Source: Candidatus Mycoplasma haematobovis (GTDB taxonomy: Bacteria > Bacillota_I > Bacilli_A > Mycoplasmatales > Mycoplasmoidaceae). Taken from it: DNA of 64,000 nt. Made by a program: the position numbers and the translations under genes. Under the pieces are notes generated by a model. The model worked only from the letters and a program-made list of their open reading frames with translations, was not told where the DNA came from and ran no database searches. The stretch lies in contig NZ_LWUJ01000010.1 of NCBI RefSeq assembly GCF_001645765.1, positions 124,001-188,000 of the forward strand, written 5' to 3'. This document shows positions 51,272 through 61,630 of the stretch, one piece after another; position 1 is the first letter of the stretch, and each line of letters opens with the position of its first letter.

Positions 51272-51946
51272 ATGACATTACCTGTAAAGGTTGGGGGAGG
51301 CGCCTTAACCTTTGCTACTATATCAGGTTTAAGTGGTGTAGGGAGTGCATATATGAGTGACAAGAAAGTAGTAAATAATACACAGCAAGGAACAGCAATA
51401 AGCAAGATAATTGAAGATAAATTTGATTACATACTACTAAGTACAAAAGATGATGAAGATAGTTCCTATTGAAATGCCAATTGAGGTAGCTACAAAAGAG
51501 ATAACAAAGACAAAGATCCAAAAGAAGATGCATTTAAATTAAAGGGTTGAATTGAAGGAGATAAAGAATCTTTAAATTTAGTTGATCAACTTAAGAAAAA
51601 ATGTTCTGAGCTATCAGATTCAATTGTTTACGATGGTGGAAAAGCACTTTATGATAATTTAACTAAATATTGTGCAAGAAGTATAACTATAAAGGATCAA
51701 GCAGAGAAAGAAAAATTAAAACTTTTAAGTGTTGAGGGTACTACTGGAGGGGGAGATTGAGATGCTTGAACAAGAAAGTCTGGCACAAGAAATAGTTTAT
51801 TGGTAGATCTAGAAACTTTGGGAGTAGTACAAAAAGACAATGCATACAAAATTATAGAACGTTGCAAAGCTGTTATTACGATTGATAAAAAAGATCCTAA
51901 TTATTCAAATATCTTTAAAGCTTATGAAAAAGTGTGCACTAGATAA
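51272..51946 (+). CDS. Family K two-unit protein K16
   Basis: 224 residues. Leader VKVGGGALTFATISGLSGVG, SDKKVVNNTQQGTAISKI. Unit 1: FDYILLST, YWNANWGSYKRD, LKKKCSEL, LTKYCARSIT. Unit 2: LKLLSVE, AWTRKSGT, LETLGVV, IIERCKAVI, FKAYEKVCTR. Stop overlaps the K17 start (TAATG). Unit 2 is closest to the K8/K11/K15 subgroup. Confidence 0.87.
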
Positions 51947-52608
51947 TGACATTAACTACTAAATTAGGTGCAAGTTTGCTTGCTACAAGCTCAATAGCAG
52001 GGCTTGGATATGCAGGAAGTAAATATTTTGAAAAAGATACAAAAAAAGTAAATACTGTACAACAAGTTACAACAATAAATGATTTAATAACTGAAAGATA
52101 TGATTACATACTATTAAATACTTCAGATGATGGTGGCGATCAAGATAAATGAAGTGAAAAATGAGAAAGTTACAAAAGAGCTAAAGATAATGTCTTTAAC
52201 TTAAATGGTTGAGACGCAAACAATGCAAGATTAGATTTAACTAACCCGCTTAAAAAGAAATGCGAAGATCTTGCAAAAGAGGACAGCGCTAAAGTTTCCT
52301 ATGAAAATGTTACTAAGTATTGTGCAAGAGGAGTAACACTCGAAGAACAAGCCAAAAAAGATACATCAGAAGTTTTGAACACTAGCAATTCAGACCATGC
52401 AAGTGTGTGAACAAAAAGGCATGGCGAAAAAGGACAAATAGACGCTGAACTAAAAAAATTAGGAATGACAGGAGATCTTGCAAATGGGGACGCAATTAAA
52501 AGCGGTTGCAATAATGCCAAGTCTTGAAATAAACAAGTAAATGATTATCCAAATGTTTACAAAGCATACAAAAGGGTATGCACTAGACAAACAAACGACC
52601 CTAAATAA
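51946..52608 (+). CDS. Family K two-unit protein K17
   Basis: 220 residues; ATG within the K16 stop. Leader TKLGASLLATSSIAGLGYAG, VNTVQQVTTINDLI. Unit 1: YDYILLNT, KWSEKWESYKRA, LKKKCEDL, VTKYCARGVT. Unit 2: SEVLNTS, VWTKRHGE, LKKLGMT, IKSGCNNAK, YKAYKRVCTR. All landmark residues present. Confidence 0.87.
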
Positions 52609-52611
52609 ATA

Positions 52612-53301
52612 ATGACGCTACCTGTAAAGATTGGAGTTGGAGCTTTAACTGTTGGTACTATATCAGGAGTAAGCTATGCTGGTAGTGCATATCTTATGAA
52701 TAGTAAAGAAAAAGCAAGCGATATTAAACAACAATTAACAACAATAGATGAATTAATAAAAGATAAATTTGAATACGTACTATTAAGTACATCACAAGAT
52801 ACAGGAAATACTGATAACAATTTTTGAAAAACTAATTGAGAAAAATACAATAGTGAAAATTCTGCAAGCGAAACCGGAAAAGATCCACTTCAATTAGCAG
52901 GTTGAACAAAAAACAATAAGACAGATTTAACATCAGAACTAAAGAAAAAGTGTAGTACATTATCAACTTTAAATGTTCCAAAAGAAGGAAACGCTACTTA
53001 TTTAAATGTAATTAAGTATTGTAGTAGAGGTGTAACATTAGCAGAACAAGCCAAAAAAGATGGTCTAACAGTTTTAGATACCAGTTCTACAAATAAAGAT
53101 TCTGCCATTTGAACAAAGAAACACAGCGAAAAACAAACTTTACAAGATAGCCTAAATAAGTTAGAGATAACTAATTCTGATACAGGAGACAAGATTAAAG
53201 AAGGTTGTGCAACTGCCCAATCCAAAAATAAACAAGTAACTAATTATCCAGCAATTTACGAAGCATACAAATTAGTCTGCACAAAACAAACAAGTGAATA
53301 G
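52612..53301 (+). CDS. Family K two-unit protein K18
   Basis: 229 residues. Leader VKIGVGALTVGTISGVSYAG, close to K12. Unit 1: FEYVLLST, FWKTNWEKYNSE, LKKKCSTL, VIKYCSRGVT. Unit 2: LTVLDTS, IWTKKHSE, LNKLEIT, IKEGCATAQ, YEAYKLVCTK. The unit 1 stretch with SQDTGN is shared with K13. Function unknown. Confidence 0.87.
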
Positions 53302-53307
53302 TAGATA

Positions 53308-53988
53308 ATGACATTAGCTACCAAAATAGGCGCAGGTATATTGGCTACAGGTTCAGTAGCAGGACTTGGATATGCAGGAAGCGCATACTTTAAAGATGAC
53401 AAAAAAGAAATAAACAACACACAAAAAGGAACAGCAATAAGTAAGATTATTGAAGATCAATTTGATTACATACTACTAAATACATCTGTCAACAATGACA
53501 GTGCGCAATGAAGCTCTAATTGAGCAAAATACAAAAAAGAGAATACTACTAGTAAAGATATTTTTGAACTAGAAAATTGAACTGTAAATAGCCCAACCGA
53601 TTTAATTCCAGCACTTAAAACAAAATGTGCATCATTAGCAAACACAAATGCTGTAGACAAAGCTGATGCTAATTACCTAAATGTAACTAAATATTGTGCA
53701 AGGGAAGTAACGATAGCAGATCAAATTGAAAAATCAGATTTAAAGACAAAGATTCTTGATACTAAAGAGGGTGATACAGAGCATAAAGCTATTTGAGGCA
53801 AAAGAGTTTCAGAAAAAACAACATTTAAAGACCACTTCACAAATTTAAATATTTCTTTTGATGACGCAGATATAGCTAAAGTTAAAGCTGGATGTAAAGG
53901 AGCTACTTCAAAACCCAAAACAGGAGAAAAATACAAAGAAACCTTGGAAGCCTACAAAGCTGTATGTGTTAAACAAAAAGACGAGTAA
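53308..53988 (+). CDS. Family K two-unit protein K19
   Basis: 226 residues. Leader TKIGAGILATGSVAGLGYAG, INNTQKGTAISKI. Unit 1: FDYILLNT, QWSSNWAKYKKE, LKTKCASL, VTKYCAREVT. Unit 2: TKILDTK, IWGKRVSE, FTNLNIS, VKAGCKGAT, LEAYKAVCVK. Unit 2 is most like K14 (TKILDT..., RVS). Confidence 0.87.
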
Positions 53989-53997
53989 TAATAAATC

Positions 53998-54675
53998 ATG
54001 TCTTTACCTGTTAAAGTTGGAATAGCTACTCTTACGGCAGGTTCGATTGCTGGAGCAGGATATGCTGGTATTGCTTATTTTGGAAAAAATAAACAACAAG
54101 GAACAACAATAAGTGATATAGTACAAACAAAATATGAATACATCTTATTAAATACCAAAGACAATACAGATAATACACATTGAAGTATTAACTGAAGTAA
54201 CTACAAAAAAGATAACGCAAAGAAGGAAGCTAATAAAAATACATTTAAATTAAAGGGTTGAGTTAAAGACAGTACACAAGATTTAGATTTAACTAACGAA
54301 CTTAAGAAAAAATGTGAAGAATTATCAAAAACCACTGTTTATGACAAAGGAGTTGCTCTTTATGCAGATGTAACTAAATACTGTGGTAGAGGTGTAACTG
54401 TAGAGGATGCTGCAAAAAAAGCCGGTGCAGAGATATTAGATACTGTAACTAGAGATAATAATAAGGATTCAAAAATTTGAACATCTAGACATACAAACAA
54501 AACCACTTTACAAGATAGTTTAACTAAGTTAGGAATACCAGATGCAGGGGATGCAGACAAAATCAAAAAAGGATGCGAAGATATCAAAACCAAAAATAAA
54601 CAAGCTGACGATTATCAAGCGGTTTACAATGCCTATATTGCTATTTGTACAAAACAAGAAGGAGACATTCGTTAA
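53998..54675 (+). CDS. Family K two-unit protein K20
   Basis: 225 residues. Leader VKVGIATLTAGSIAGAGYAG with a very short spacer (KNKQQGTTISDIV). Unit 1: YEYILLNT, HWSINWSNYKKD, LKKKCEEL, VTKYCGRGVT. Unit 2: AEILDTV, IWTSRHTN, LTKLGIP, IKKGCEDIK, YNAYIAICTK. Tail QEGDIR encodes GAAGGAGAC, a good ribosome site for K21. Confidence 0.87.
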
Positions 54676-54678
54676 TAC

Positions 54679-55323
54679 ATGTCATTGCTTATTAAAGCTG
54701 GAATAGTTACACTTACAATAGGTTCAGTATCAACAGCTGGTTATTTTGGAGGTACATATTTATTTGGAAGAACCCCCATTAAAGATTTAATAAATAAAGA
54801 ATACCAATACATACTACTTGATACTACAGGAAATAATGATAGTAGTTATTGGGATGCTAATTGAAAAACCTACCAAGATACCAATACCTCAAAAGATTCA
54901 GATGATTTAGGATTAGAGGGTTGAATTAAAGGACAGAAAAAAGATTTGAAAGATAAGCTTAAATTAAAGTGCAAAGAATTATCAGGTACATCTGTTTATG
55001 GAAATGAAAATTTAACCTACAAACATGTAACTAAATATTGTGCAAGATATGTAAATGTAAAGGATCAAGCCAAAAAAGAAGGATTAACAATAATAGATGA
55101 TAGCAACGCTGGAGAATCTTGAAATAAGAGAGAACAAAATAAATCAAATTTAACAAATCACTTTACTAATTTAGGAATAAGGCCTTCTGCGGGAGGTGAC
55201 ATTAAAGCTAACGATATCAAAACTGGTTGTGGAAGTATAGCAACTAAGAATAAGTCTGAAAATAACTATCAAACTATTTACGATTCCTACAAAGAAGTTT
55301 GCGTGAAGAAAAGTAACGATTAA
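54679..55323 (+). CDS. Family K two-unit protein K21
   Basis: 214 residues. Leader IKAGIVTLTIGSVSTAGYFG, GTYLFGRTPIKDLI, as in K10. Unit 1: YQYILLDT, YWDANWKTYQDT, LKLKCKEL, VTKYCARYVN. Unit 2: LTIIDDS, SWNKREQN, FTNLGIR, IKTGCGSIA, YDSYKEVCVK. Unit 2 is closest to K12. Stop overlaps K22 start. Confidence 0.87.
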
Positions 55324-56021
55324 TGACATTACCAGCAAAAGTAGGTATAGGAGTAGCTACTTTAAGTTCTATTTCTGCAGTTAGTTATGTGGGTAAATCA
55401 TATTTTTCAAATAGTAATTATGATAGTAGTAAAGTTATTGATGAACAACCCCAAAAAATAGCAACATCTAAATTAATCGAAGAGAAATTCGAATACATAT
55501 TATTAGACTCAAAAACAGAAGGTGTAAATGCAGATGATAAACATTGAACTGAAATTTGAACAGCCTACAAAAGAGATAATGCTAACAACGATGTTGATCC
55601 TCTTAATTTAAAGGGATGAAATAAATCAAAACCTAGCGATCTAACAGCAGAACTTAAAAAGAAATGTTCAGATTTATCTAAAGAACAAATACTTAAAGAT
55701 AACAAAACACATTATCAAAAAGTAACCAAATATTGCGCCAGAAACGTAACAATAGCAGACCATATTAAAAAAGATAAACTAACAGCCATTGACACAAGTA
55801 ATGCAGAGGGGCTTTGGAAAACAAGAGAATCTGGTAAATCAGCTATCGAAAAATATTTCACAACTTTAGAAATTACTCCTACATCCGAAAATAATGTTAC
55901 TGCTGAAAATATAAAAAATGGTTGCAAAACAACCATAGAAAAAAGCAAAAAAGAATCAAATTACGATGCTATTTACAGTGCCTATAAAGAAGTATGCGTA
56001 AAAAAGAATGGAGAACAATAA
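55323..56021 (+). CDS. Family K two-unit protein K22
   Basis: 232 residues; ATG within the K21 stop. Leader AKVGIGVATLSSISAVSYVG with a Ser/Asp/Asn spacer. Unit 1: FEYILLDS, HWTEIWTAYKRD, LKKKCSDL, VTKYCARNVT. Unit 2: LTAIDTS, LWKTRESG, FTTLEIT, IKNGCKTTI, YSAYKEVCVK. Last typical K gene of the array. Confidence 0.87.
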
Positions 56022-56032
56022 ATAAGATTTAA

Positions 56033-56692
56033 ATGAATACCAAGCCTTTATTAATTAAATCTGCAATAGGACTTGCAGGAGCTGGTGGAATTGGTTTTAC
56101 CGCACACCAAGGTTATCAAGCATTCCAATCAAAATATGTAAGAGAAGAGAAGAATAAAGTAAAGAGCCAACTTGAAAGTAAAGGATACATACCTCTTACC
56201 AAAGGAAGCACACACTTTACAGCGATACTAAGTAGTTACACAACTATTTCAAAAGCCAAAGCAGCTTTAAAATTTGGTACATTTACCGGAGAAGGAGATA
56301 CAAGGGACCCTAAGGATATCTTATGAGAACATTGCCAAAATGCATTCAATGATGATGTATCAGATGACTTATTTAACAAAACTAGAAAATGATGTGTTGA
56401 ACCAATATCCGTTTCCTCTATATTAACTAAACAAGGACATACAAAATTAGATACATCTAGTCAAGATGTTGGAATTAAAGGAAAATGAGATGCAAAAATA
56501 ACAAAACATAGAAAACAAGACAGTACTCAAAAAATTGCTACTTTAGACGTTGGTACAGGTGTAACTGAAATCACTGACGAACACAGAAATCGCATTAAAC
56601 AAAAATGTAATGAAATTGGAGAAGTAAAGAGTCATGATGACAAATATGAAGATAATCTAGGTATTTTTAAAATTTGATGTATAGATAATTAA
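56033..56692 (+). CDS. Divergent K-like protein K23
   Basis: 219 residues. Anchor LIKSAIGLAGAGGIGFTAHQ, then LESKGYIPLTKG, a tract lacking the usual W...W...YK patch, LWEHCQNAF, TRKWCVEP, ILTKQGHTKLDT, KWDAKITKHR, IKQKCNEI and FKIWCIDN. Both units are recognisable by spacing, but WC replaces YC and the GY/GH glycines are retained. It bridges the K family to the B, C and I families, which also use WC and QG(Y). Confidence 0.8.
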
Positions 56693-56754
56693 ATACAAAA
56701 ATTACTTAAATAAGTAATCCTCTTTATTCAGAAATAAAAGTTAAATAAATTTAA

Positions 56755-57378
56755 ATGGCTAATCTTAAGACAGCAGGAATTATTGGAGCAGGAGTAAGTG
56801 GTGTTAGTGTCGCTTCTGGATTAGGCGCTCATTATTTCTTATCTTCACCTACCATTGAACAATTACTAGATAAGAAATACATAATTTTAGATATTAGTGA
56901 TACTACCGACACTGCAAAACACTGAAATAAAGCTTGAGATAAATACAAACAAGAGAATCAATCTGCAGGCGCTGGAAAAGATTCATGAAAGTTATCTGAT
57001 TGAAATGGGCATAGTTCAGCAAGCGCAATTTCAACTCAATTCAGAAGCAAATGTGGGGAATATAGAACATCAAAAGCTTCAGACACAAATGATCCTACCT
57101 ACAAGCAATTTGTTTCGTTCTGTACCAGAGTAACCAATATTGAAGATCAATTAAAAAATGATGGATTAACTCCTTTAAACAATACAGGAAATGATGCAAA
57201 ATGAACAGCTAATGTTAAGAAGACAGCGGAATTAAAACAATTAGGAATTGATACTAGCGCAAGTACTTCAATCAACGAACAAACTCTTAAAGAAAAATGT
57301 GCATCAGTAAAAACTAAAGACAAAGATGCAACAGATTTCGATACTGTTTATGATGCTTACAAAGAAGTTTGTGTTTAA
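56755..57378 (+). CDS. Divergent K-like protein K24
   Basis: 207 residues, after a 62-base gap. Anchor LKTAGIIGAGVSGVSVASGL. Unit 1: IEQLLDKKYIILDI, HWNKAWDKYKQE, WKLSDWNG, FRSKCGEY, FVSFCTRVTNIEDQL. Unit 2: GLTPLNNT, KWTANVKK, LKQLGID, LKEKCASVK, YDAYKEVCV. The end of the K array; it may have its own promoter in the gap. Confidence 0.83.
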
Positions 57379-57706
57379 TTAAGCGCTTTTTGGAACAATA
57401 CAATCACCTTTAACAATTAAATAGTTAATCCATCACTAATATAGTCATATAGTTTTTCTTTCTTATAATTCTCAACACTATTAGTAAAGTTTAATGCATC
57501 TTCTTTAATCCTATGCCCCTCAGAAATTAATCTATATGCTACTTTCTTAGGTATGTAACAAAAATCTAATACGTCTTTAAGTCAAGGCTTTACTTGATTA
57601 CTAATACATCAATCCTTTAATTTATGTTCATCAAAAACACTATTCTCAATTCTTTCTTTTTATTCTTTAAGTACTAACTAAAATAACTCTGTAGCATTCT
57701 GATATT
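57379..57706 (-). pseudogene. Decayed copy of B5
   Basis: Reading the minus strand gives B5-like sequence with in-frame stops and a slip: EYQNATELF-stop, KERIENSVFDEHKLKDWC, SNQVKPWLKDVLDFCYIPKK, VAYRLISEGHRIKE, YDYISDGLTI-stop, then VKGDCIV in another frame. The N-terminal third including the leader is gone. A plain degraded tandem duplicate lying just 3' of B5. Confidence 0.75.
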
Positions 57707-57707
57707 C

Positions 57708-58211
57708 TTAGTTTTGTTTCTTTAACTCCATACAATTACCTTTAACTATGAAATAATTAGTAGTTGTAGCACCATCACTAACATAATCAAACATCTTCTC
57801 TTTTGTGCAATCCTGATTAGAATCTGTGGAATCTACAGGATAGTTATTCTTAACTCTATATCCCTCTGTTATCAATCTGTAAGCAACCTTCTTAGGAATG
57901 TAGCAAAGCTCAAGTACGTCCTTAAAGTCCTTAACCCAAGGCTTTGCTTGATTACTAATGCACCATTGCTTCAATTGCTCATATCCTGCATGACTACTTC
58001 CAAACTTCTTAGTGATCTTATCTCTATTCTCTTTTACTATTAATTCAAATAATTCCTTTTGATTAACATTATCATCCATTATTTTTTTAAACCCTAATTG
58101 ATAAGGAGAGGGTCTAGTCTTAGACATCCACACTCCTATATTACTAGCAGAAAAACATAAAGTTCCACCCGCAAAAGACGCAAGAATAAGATTATGTCCT
58201 CTTAATATCAT
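57708..58211 (-). CDS. Family B-like protein B5
   Basis: 167 residues, no TGA needed. Leader LILASFAGGTLCFSASNIGV followed by LGFKKIMDDN, LKQWCISNQAKPW, LELCYIPKKVAYRLITEGY, FDYVSDGATT, FIVKGNC. The leader phrase CFSASNIGVWMSK corresponds to CISFAASNFGVKLGK of B1-B4, and the WC...C...L..GY order is the shared module. The ATG overlaps the stop of the NadD/YqeK gene, so it rides on a housekeeping operon. Function unknown. Confidence 0.82.
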   Translation of the reverse strand: MILRGHNLILASFAGGTLCFSASNIGVWMSKTRPSPYQLGFKKIMDDNVNQKELFELIVKENRDKITKKFGSSHAGYEQLKQWCISNQAKPWVKDFKDVLELCYIPKKVAYRLITEGYRVKNNYPVDSTDSNQDCTKEKMFDYVSDGATTTNYFIVKGNCMELKKQN

Positions 58212-59287
58212 TATTTACTCTTCTTAGCTCTTACAGCATCACAATAAGCAATTAATGTACTAAATGCTTTATCTATATCTTTTGCCTCTATTAAATTCCA
58301 TATATTCTCATATACTTCTTGAGGGTATCTATCCTTCTTATTTAACTCTAAATGATCAGCTAAGAAGAGTAATTTAGTTATAGGTTTAGGATTAACAGAA
58401 GGTACTGTATGTTGAGCTATAGCCTCTAATATATCAGTGCCTTTAGGAAATAAATAATACTTACTAATATACCATGCGCCTACTGGTCCATGTAATACTT
58501 TAGGATGTGGAAATTTAAAGATACCTAATTCACTAGCAGCTATTTCAATAAGAGCTTCATTAGAGAACTCTTTACAAATATCATGATATAGAGCTGCTAT
58601 GTAAGAATCGTATCTTAATTCCATATCCTTTAATTCAATAATTTCATGTATTTTTTGTACAGTACCAGCCACTCTTAAAGAATGTTTAAATCTTGAATCA
58701 GATAAATGATTTTTTATTCTCTTAATAGCGCACTCACTTGATTTATTCATATATTCAATAATTAATGGAGAGAAATAACTCTCGTGCACATTAAATATTG
58801 AAGCTTTAGATAATTTACTTATCTCTACAGAATTAGCTATTAATAAAGGATGATGTGTTGTCATAGGAAGTCTTTCCAAGATTTCTTTATCTTCAGGAAA
58901 TACATAAAGCACTAATTTACATATTGTCAATATGTAAATCAAATCTGTTGAATCCTTTAACCTATTAAATTCTCTTGAATCTAATAAGAGAAAAAGATCT
59001 GCATCCTTATGCTTCTCTTTTTGCATCTGTATATTCTCATAAAGAGAAGTATTAATATCCTTAAATGAATTCCCATCTATTATGTACTTAGGTGATAAAG
59101 AATTAGGTATTGCTGATCCCAGCAATACTAATTTCTCTTCCTGTGTAAATATCCTATCCCCTTGACTCCTCTTCTCATATATGAATATTACCGAATTAGT
59201 ATCTAATACTTTTTGGGCTTCCTTTATTAACTCTAACTTGTAATTACTAATGGGTTCATATTCATCAGGCACTAAGAGAATATTCAT
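58211..59287 (-). CDS. nadD: NadD-like/YqeK-like HD fusion protein
   Basis: 358 residues from ATG at 59285-59287. A GTG 24 bases earlier would add residues that actually encode the ribosome site (GGAGGGGAGAGG), so the ATG is preferred. The first half resembles nicotinate-nucleotide adenylyltransferase by position and length, but the GSFDPxHxGH motif is replaced by VPDEYEPISNYKLEL, so catalysis is doubtful. The second half is a clear YqeK-type HD domain: FKHSLRVAG, LYHDICKEF, HGPVGAWYI, AIAQHT, LFLADHLE. NadD-YqeK fusions are known in mycoplasmas; YqeK proteins are reported diadenosine tetraphosphate hydrolases. The start overlaps the ptsG stop (TAATG). Confidence 0.75.
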   Translation of the reverse strand: MNILLVPDEYEPISNYKLELIKEAQKVLDTNSVIFIYEKRSQGDRIFTQEEKLVLLGSAIPNSLSPKYIIDGNSFKDINTSLYENIQMQKEKHKDADLFLLLDSREFNRLKDSTDLIYILTICKLVLYVFPEDKEILERLPMTTHHPLLIANSVEISKLSKASIFNVHESYFSPLIIEYMNKSSECAIKRIKNHLSDSRFKHSLRVAGTVQKIHEIIELKDMELRYDSYIAALYHDICKEFSNEALIEIAASELGIFKFPHPKVLHGPVGAWYISKYYLFPKGTDILEAIAQHTVPSVNPKPITKLLFLADHLELNKKDRYPQEVYENIWNLIEAKDIDKAFSTLIAYCDAVRAKKSK

Positions 59288-61038
59288 TACTCTAGCGCCT
59301 CTCCCCTCCACTTAACCATCTCGTTATTTATTTCTTCTGCTTTTGGTCCCACTATTACTTGAACATGATTATCTCCCACTCATTTAACTGCTAATGCTCC
59401 CGCTGCTTTTAGACCTGCTTCATTTACTTTTGACTTATCAATAATGTCATATCTAAGTCTTGAAGCACAGTTAGATATTTTCCCTAAATTATCTCAACCA
59501 CCAAAAGCTATAGCTAATTTTCTTGTTTTTTCAGGTACTTTAGAGTTAGATTCTTTTGTTGCTTCTTGTGTAATAGCAGAAGCTATTCTGCCGGGTGTTG
59601 GTAAATCATATTTTCAAATAGCAAATGTAAATACTCAATAATAAATAGGAGCTAATATTCCTCCTACAATAAAGATGCATTCAGGCTTAGTCCCTTTAGC
59701 TAAAGGAAGCACGCCTAATAGTAAGAATTCAAATAATCCTCCAGAGAATATTGAAGGAATATGAGCTCCCAATATATTCATAAGTGCAAAAGATGCTCCA
59801 CACATTACTGTGTGGAAACAATAAAACAATTTAGGAGCTAAGAATAAAAAAGTAAACTCTATAGGCTCTGTAATACCCATTAAGAAAGTATTAAGTGCTG
59901 CTGGCACTAAAGTAGCAGAAGCTTCTTTCCTATTCTTAGGATCAGCAGCCAATCACATAGCCAAAGCAACGGCAGGCAAGCCAAACTGCATAACAGGATA
60001 CTTTCCCTGTGTAAATCTACCAACTTTAATGCCTTTCTCATCTAAAAAATCCATTACTTTTTTTCCTCCATTTACTTCATTTGAAGGTAAAGATATAGCA
60101 GACATACCAATAAATGAGTCTCCATGTCACATGGCTGATGAAAGTTCTCTCTTATCTAATAAATCTTTAAGTACACCAGCAGCACAATTTAAACCTCCAT
60201 TATTTCCATTCAATTCATTTGGGCTTTGAAGGCTTTGAACAACATCACCACCTAAAGATGAATACCAAAGAGGAGAATAAAACATATGATGCAATCCAAA
60301 AGGAATAAGACTCTTCTCAAGAAAACCAAAAATAAAAGAATCAACACCCTTAGCGTTTGATATTTTGTTACCTACCCAACTAAAACCATGCCCTATTCAA
60401 GGTCAAAATAACAAGAATATAGATCCTAATCAAGCTCCTCCTAATGCTGCTGCTAAAGGAATAAATCTTTTGCCAGAAAAAAAAGAAATATAGGTAGGAA
60501 GTTTAACCTCTCCCCAATTTTTCTTTAAATAGGGCATCATAACCCCACCTATTAATAAAGAACCAAATATAGATGTGTTAAGTGAAATTATTCCTAAATT
60601 TCTGGTAACCAAAAACTTACCTGCTTCATCTCTACCTGCTCCAGGAAATAATACTTTGTATCCTTCAGTGCCAGTGCCATTAGGTTTTATGAAAGCATTT
60701 TGTGTTGAAAGAAATACTAGATAGCCAATAATTGATCCTCAGACATACGTTGGATCATTGTTACAAAATGCTACTGCGAAAGCTACACAAAAAAGTAATG
60801 GTATTGCTTGAAGTATTGGGAAGGATATAGACTTAACAGCTTGTCCGACAGCTTTAAGTCCCTCATTACTGTTGCCAACACTTTGTAAAAAACCTCCTAA
60901 GGCCAAAAACAATGCGGTTATTGCTAAAGTAGATATCGGGAGCATGAATGCTCCAGATATCCCTGATAAAGTAAGCTTTAACTTATTCTTAAATTCAGGA
61001 GAATGTCTAAAATTAAAAAATCCTTGTGATTCGATCAC
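59287..61038 (-). CDS. ptsG: PTS glucose-type transporter subunit IICB
   Basis: 583 residues from GTG at 61036-61038; several TGA Trp codons. The IIC domain comes first ([20 protein letters not shown], many membrane segments, the [15 protein letters not shown] signature near the end), then a short linker and IIB with the phospho-cysteine in [11 protein letters not shown] (about Cys524) and the end [12 protein letters not shown]. No IIA domain is attached. It imports and phosphorylates glucose or a similar hexose using phosphate from HPr/IIA. It heads the small operon ptsG-nadD/yqeK-B5. GTG start chosen because an in-frame TAA lies shortly upstream. Confidence 0.92.
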
Positions 61039-61163
61039 GCTAACTAAATATTATGTTTTAGATTAAAAATAGAAAAAATAGGTTGAAAAATATTTATTTT
61101 TAAAAAATTTTTTATCTTTCAATAATTTTTTGTTATTAAAATTGTTTTCGTATTAATCAAATC
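61039..61163. promoter_or_regulatory. Divergent spacer between ptsG and N1
   Basis: 125 bases, extremely AT-rich, with T- and A-runs. On the minus strand CATAAT lies about 12 bases before the ptsG GTG and could be its -10 box. For N1, TATTAA words occur 10-20 bases before the ATG. No CRE-like or other operator recognised. Confidence 0.35.
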
Positions 61164-61628
61164 ATGTCCTTATTACTACAAAATTGTTTAAGTTTGGTTT
61201 TGTTGAATGAAAAACCTAATTGAGATGCTTGAGTAAGCGTTGCTCTTTGTATTCTTGGTTGTATTGGACTTATGTCCGCTATTTTGCCAGGTTGTATTCA
61301 AGTTTACAAAACTCAGAATACTATTGACGTTCCGGAAAAAATTTATTTTTTATTAACTGCAATGTGTTGTTGTTTTGCCCTAGGTGCTGAATTTTGATTA
61401 ATTGAGACTGTACAGGATTTCAAAAACACTTCTGGTAATGCATGAGGGTTGTTAACGGTTCAAGCCTCTCTTTTCCTATTAATGAATATAATTAACGGTT
61501 CTGGTAATCTTTATGTGTTGTTATTAAAAAAGGAAAACGATCGTAAAGCAAAAGAGCTTGGTCTTTCTCCAGAAGAATATTATCAACAACACTGTGTGCC
61601 AAGAGTAGAGGCTAGAAATAAAAAATAA
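61164..61628 (+). CDS. Three-helix PQ-loop/SemiSWEET-like membrane protein N1
   Basis: 154 residues, TGA Trp at four sites. Three membrane segments: about 25-50 (VALCILGCIGLMSAILPG), 62-85 (YFLLTAMCCCFALGAEFW) and 105-130 (LLTVQASLFLLMNII). The first helix ends in LPGCIQVYKTQNT, resembling the PQ-loop (P-x-x-Q/K...KT) of SemiSWEET sugar transporters. The C-terminal tail is charged and cytoplasmic. Start two bases before N2's ribosome region; next to ptsG. Assignment by motif and topology only. Confidence 0.6.
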
Positions 61629-61630
61629 TT

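Noticed and set aside
41120-56021. CRISPR-like or satellite repeat array
   Set aside because: Periodicity is about 650-720 bases and each unit is a diverged full gene; there are no short repeats with spacers and no cas genes.
510-57260. Reading TGA as stop, giving hundreds of truncated small genes
   Set aside because: TGA falls at conserved Trp positions in every family, including ptsG and DUF31 motifs (GTGW), and paralogues have TGG at some of the same sites.
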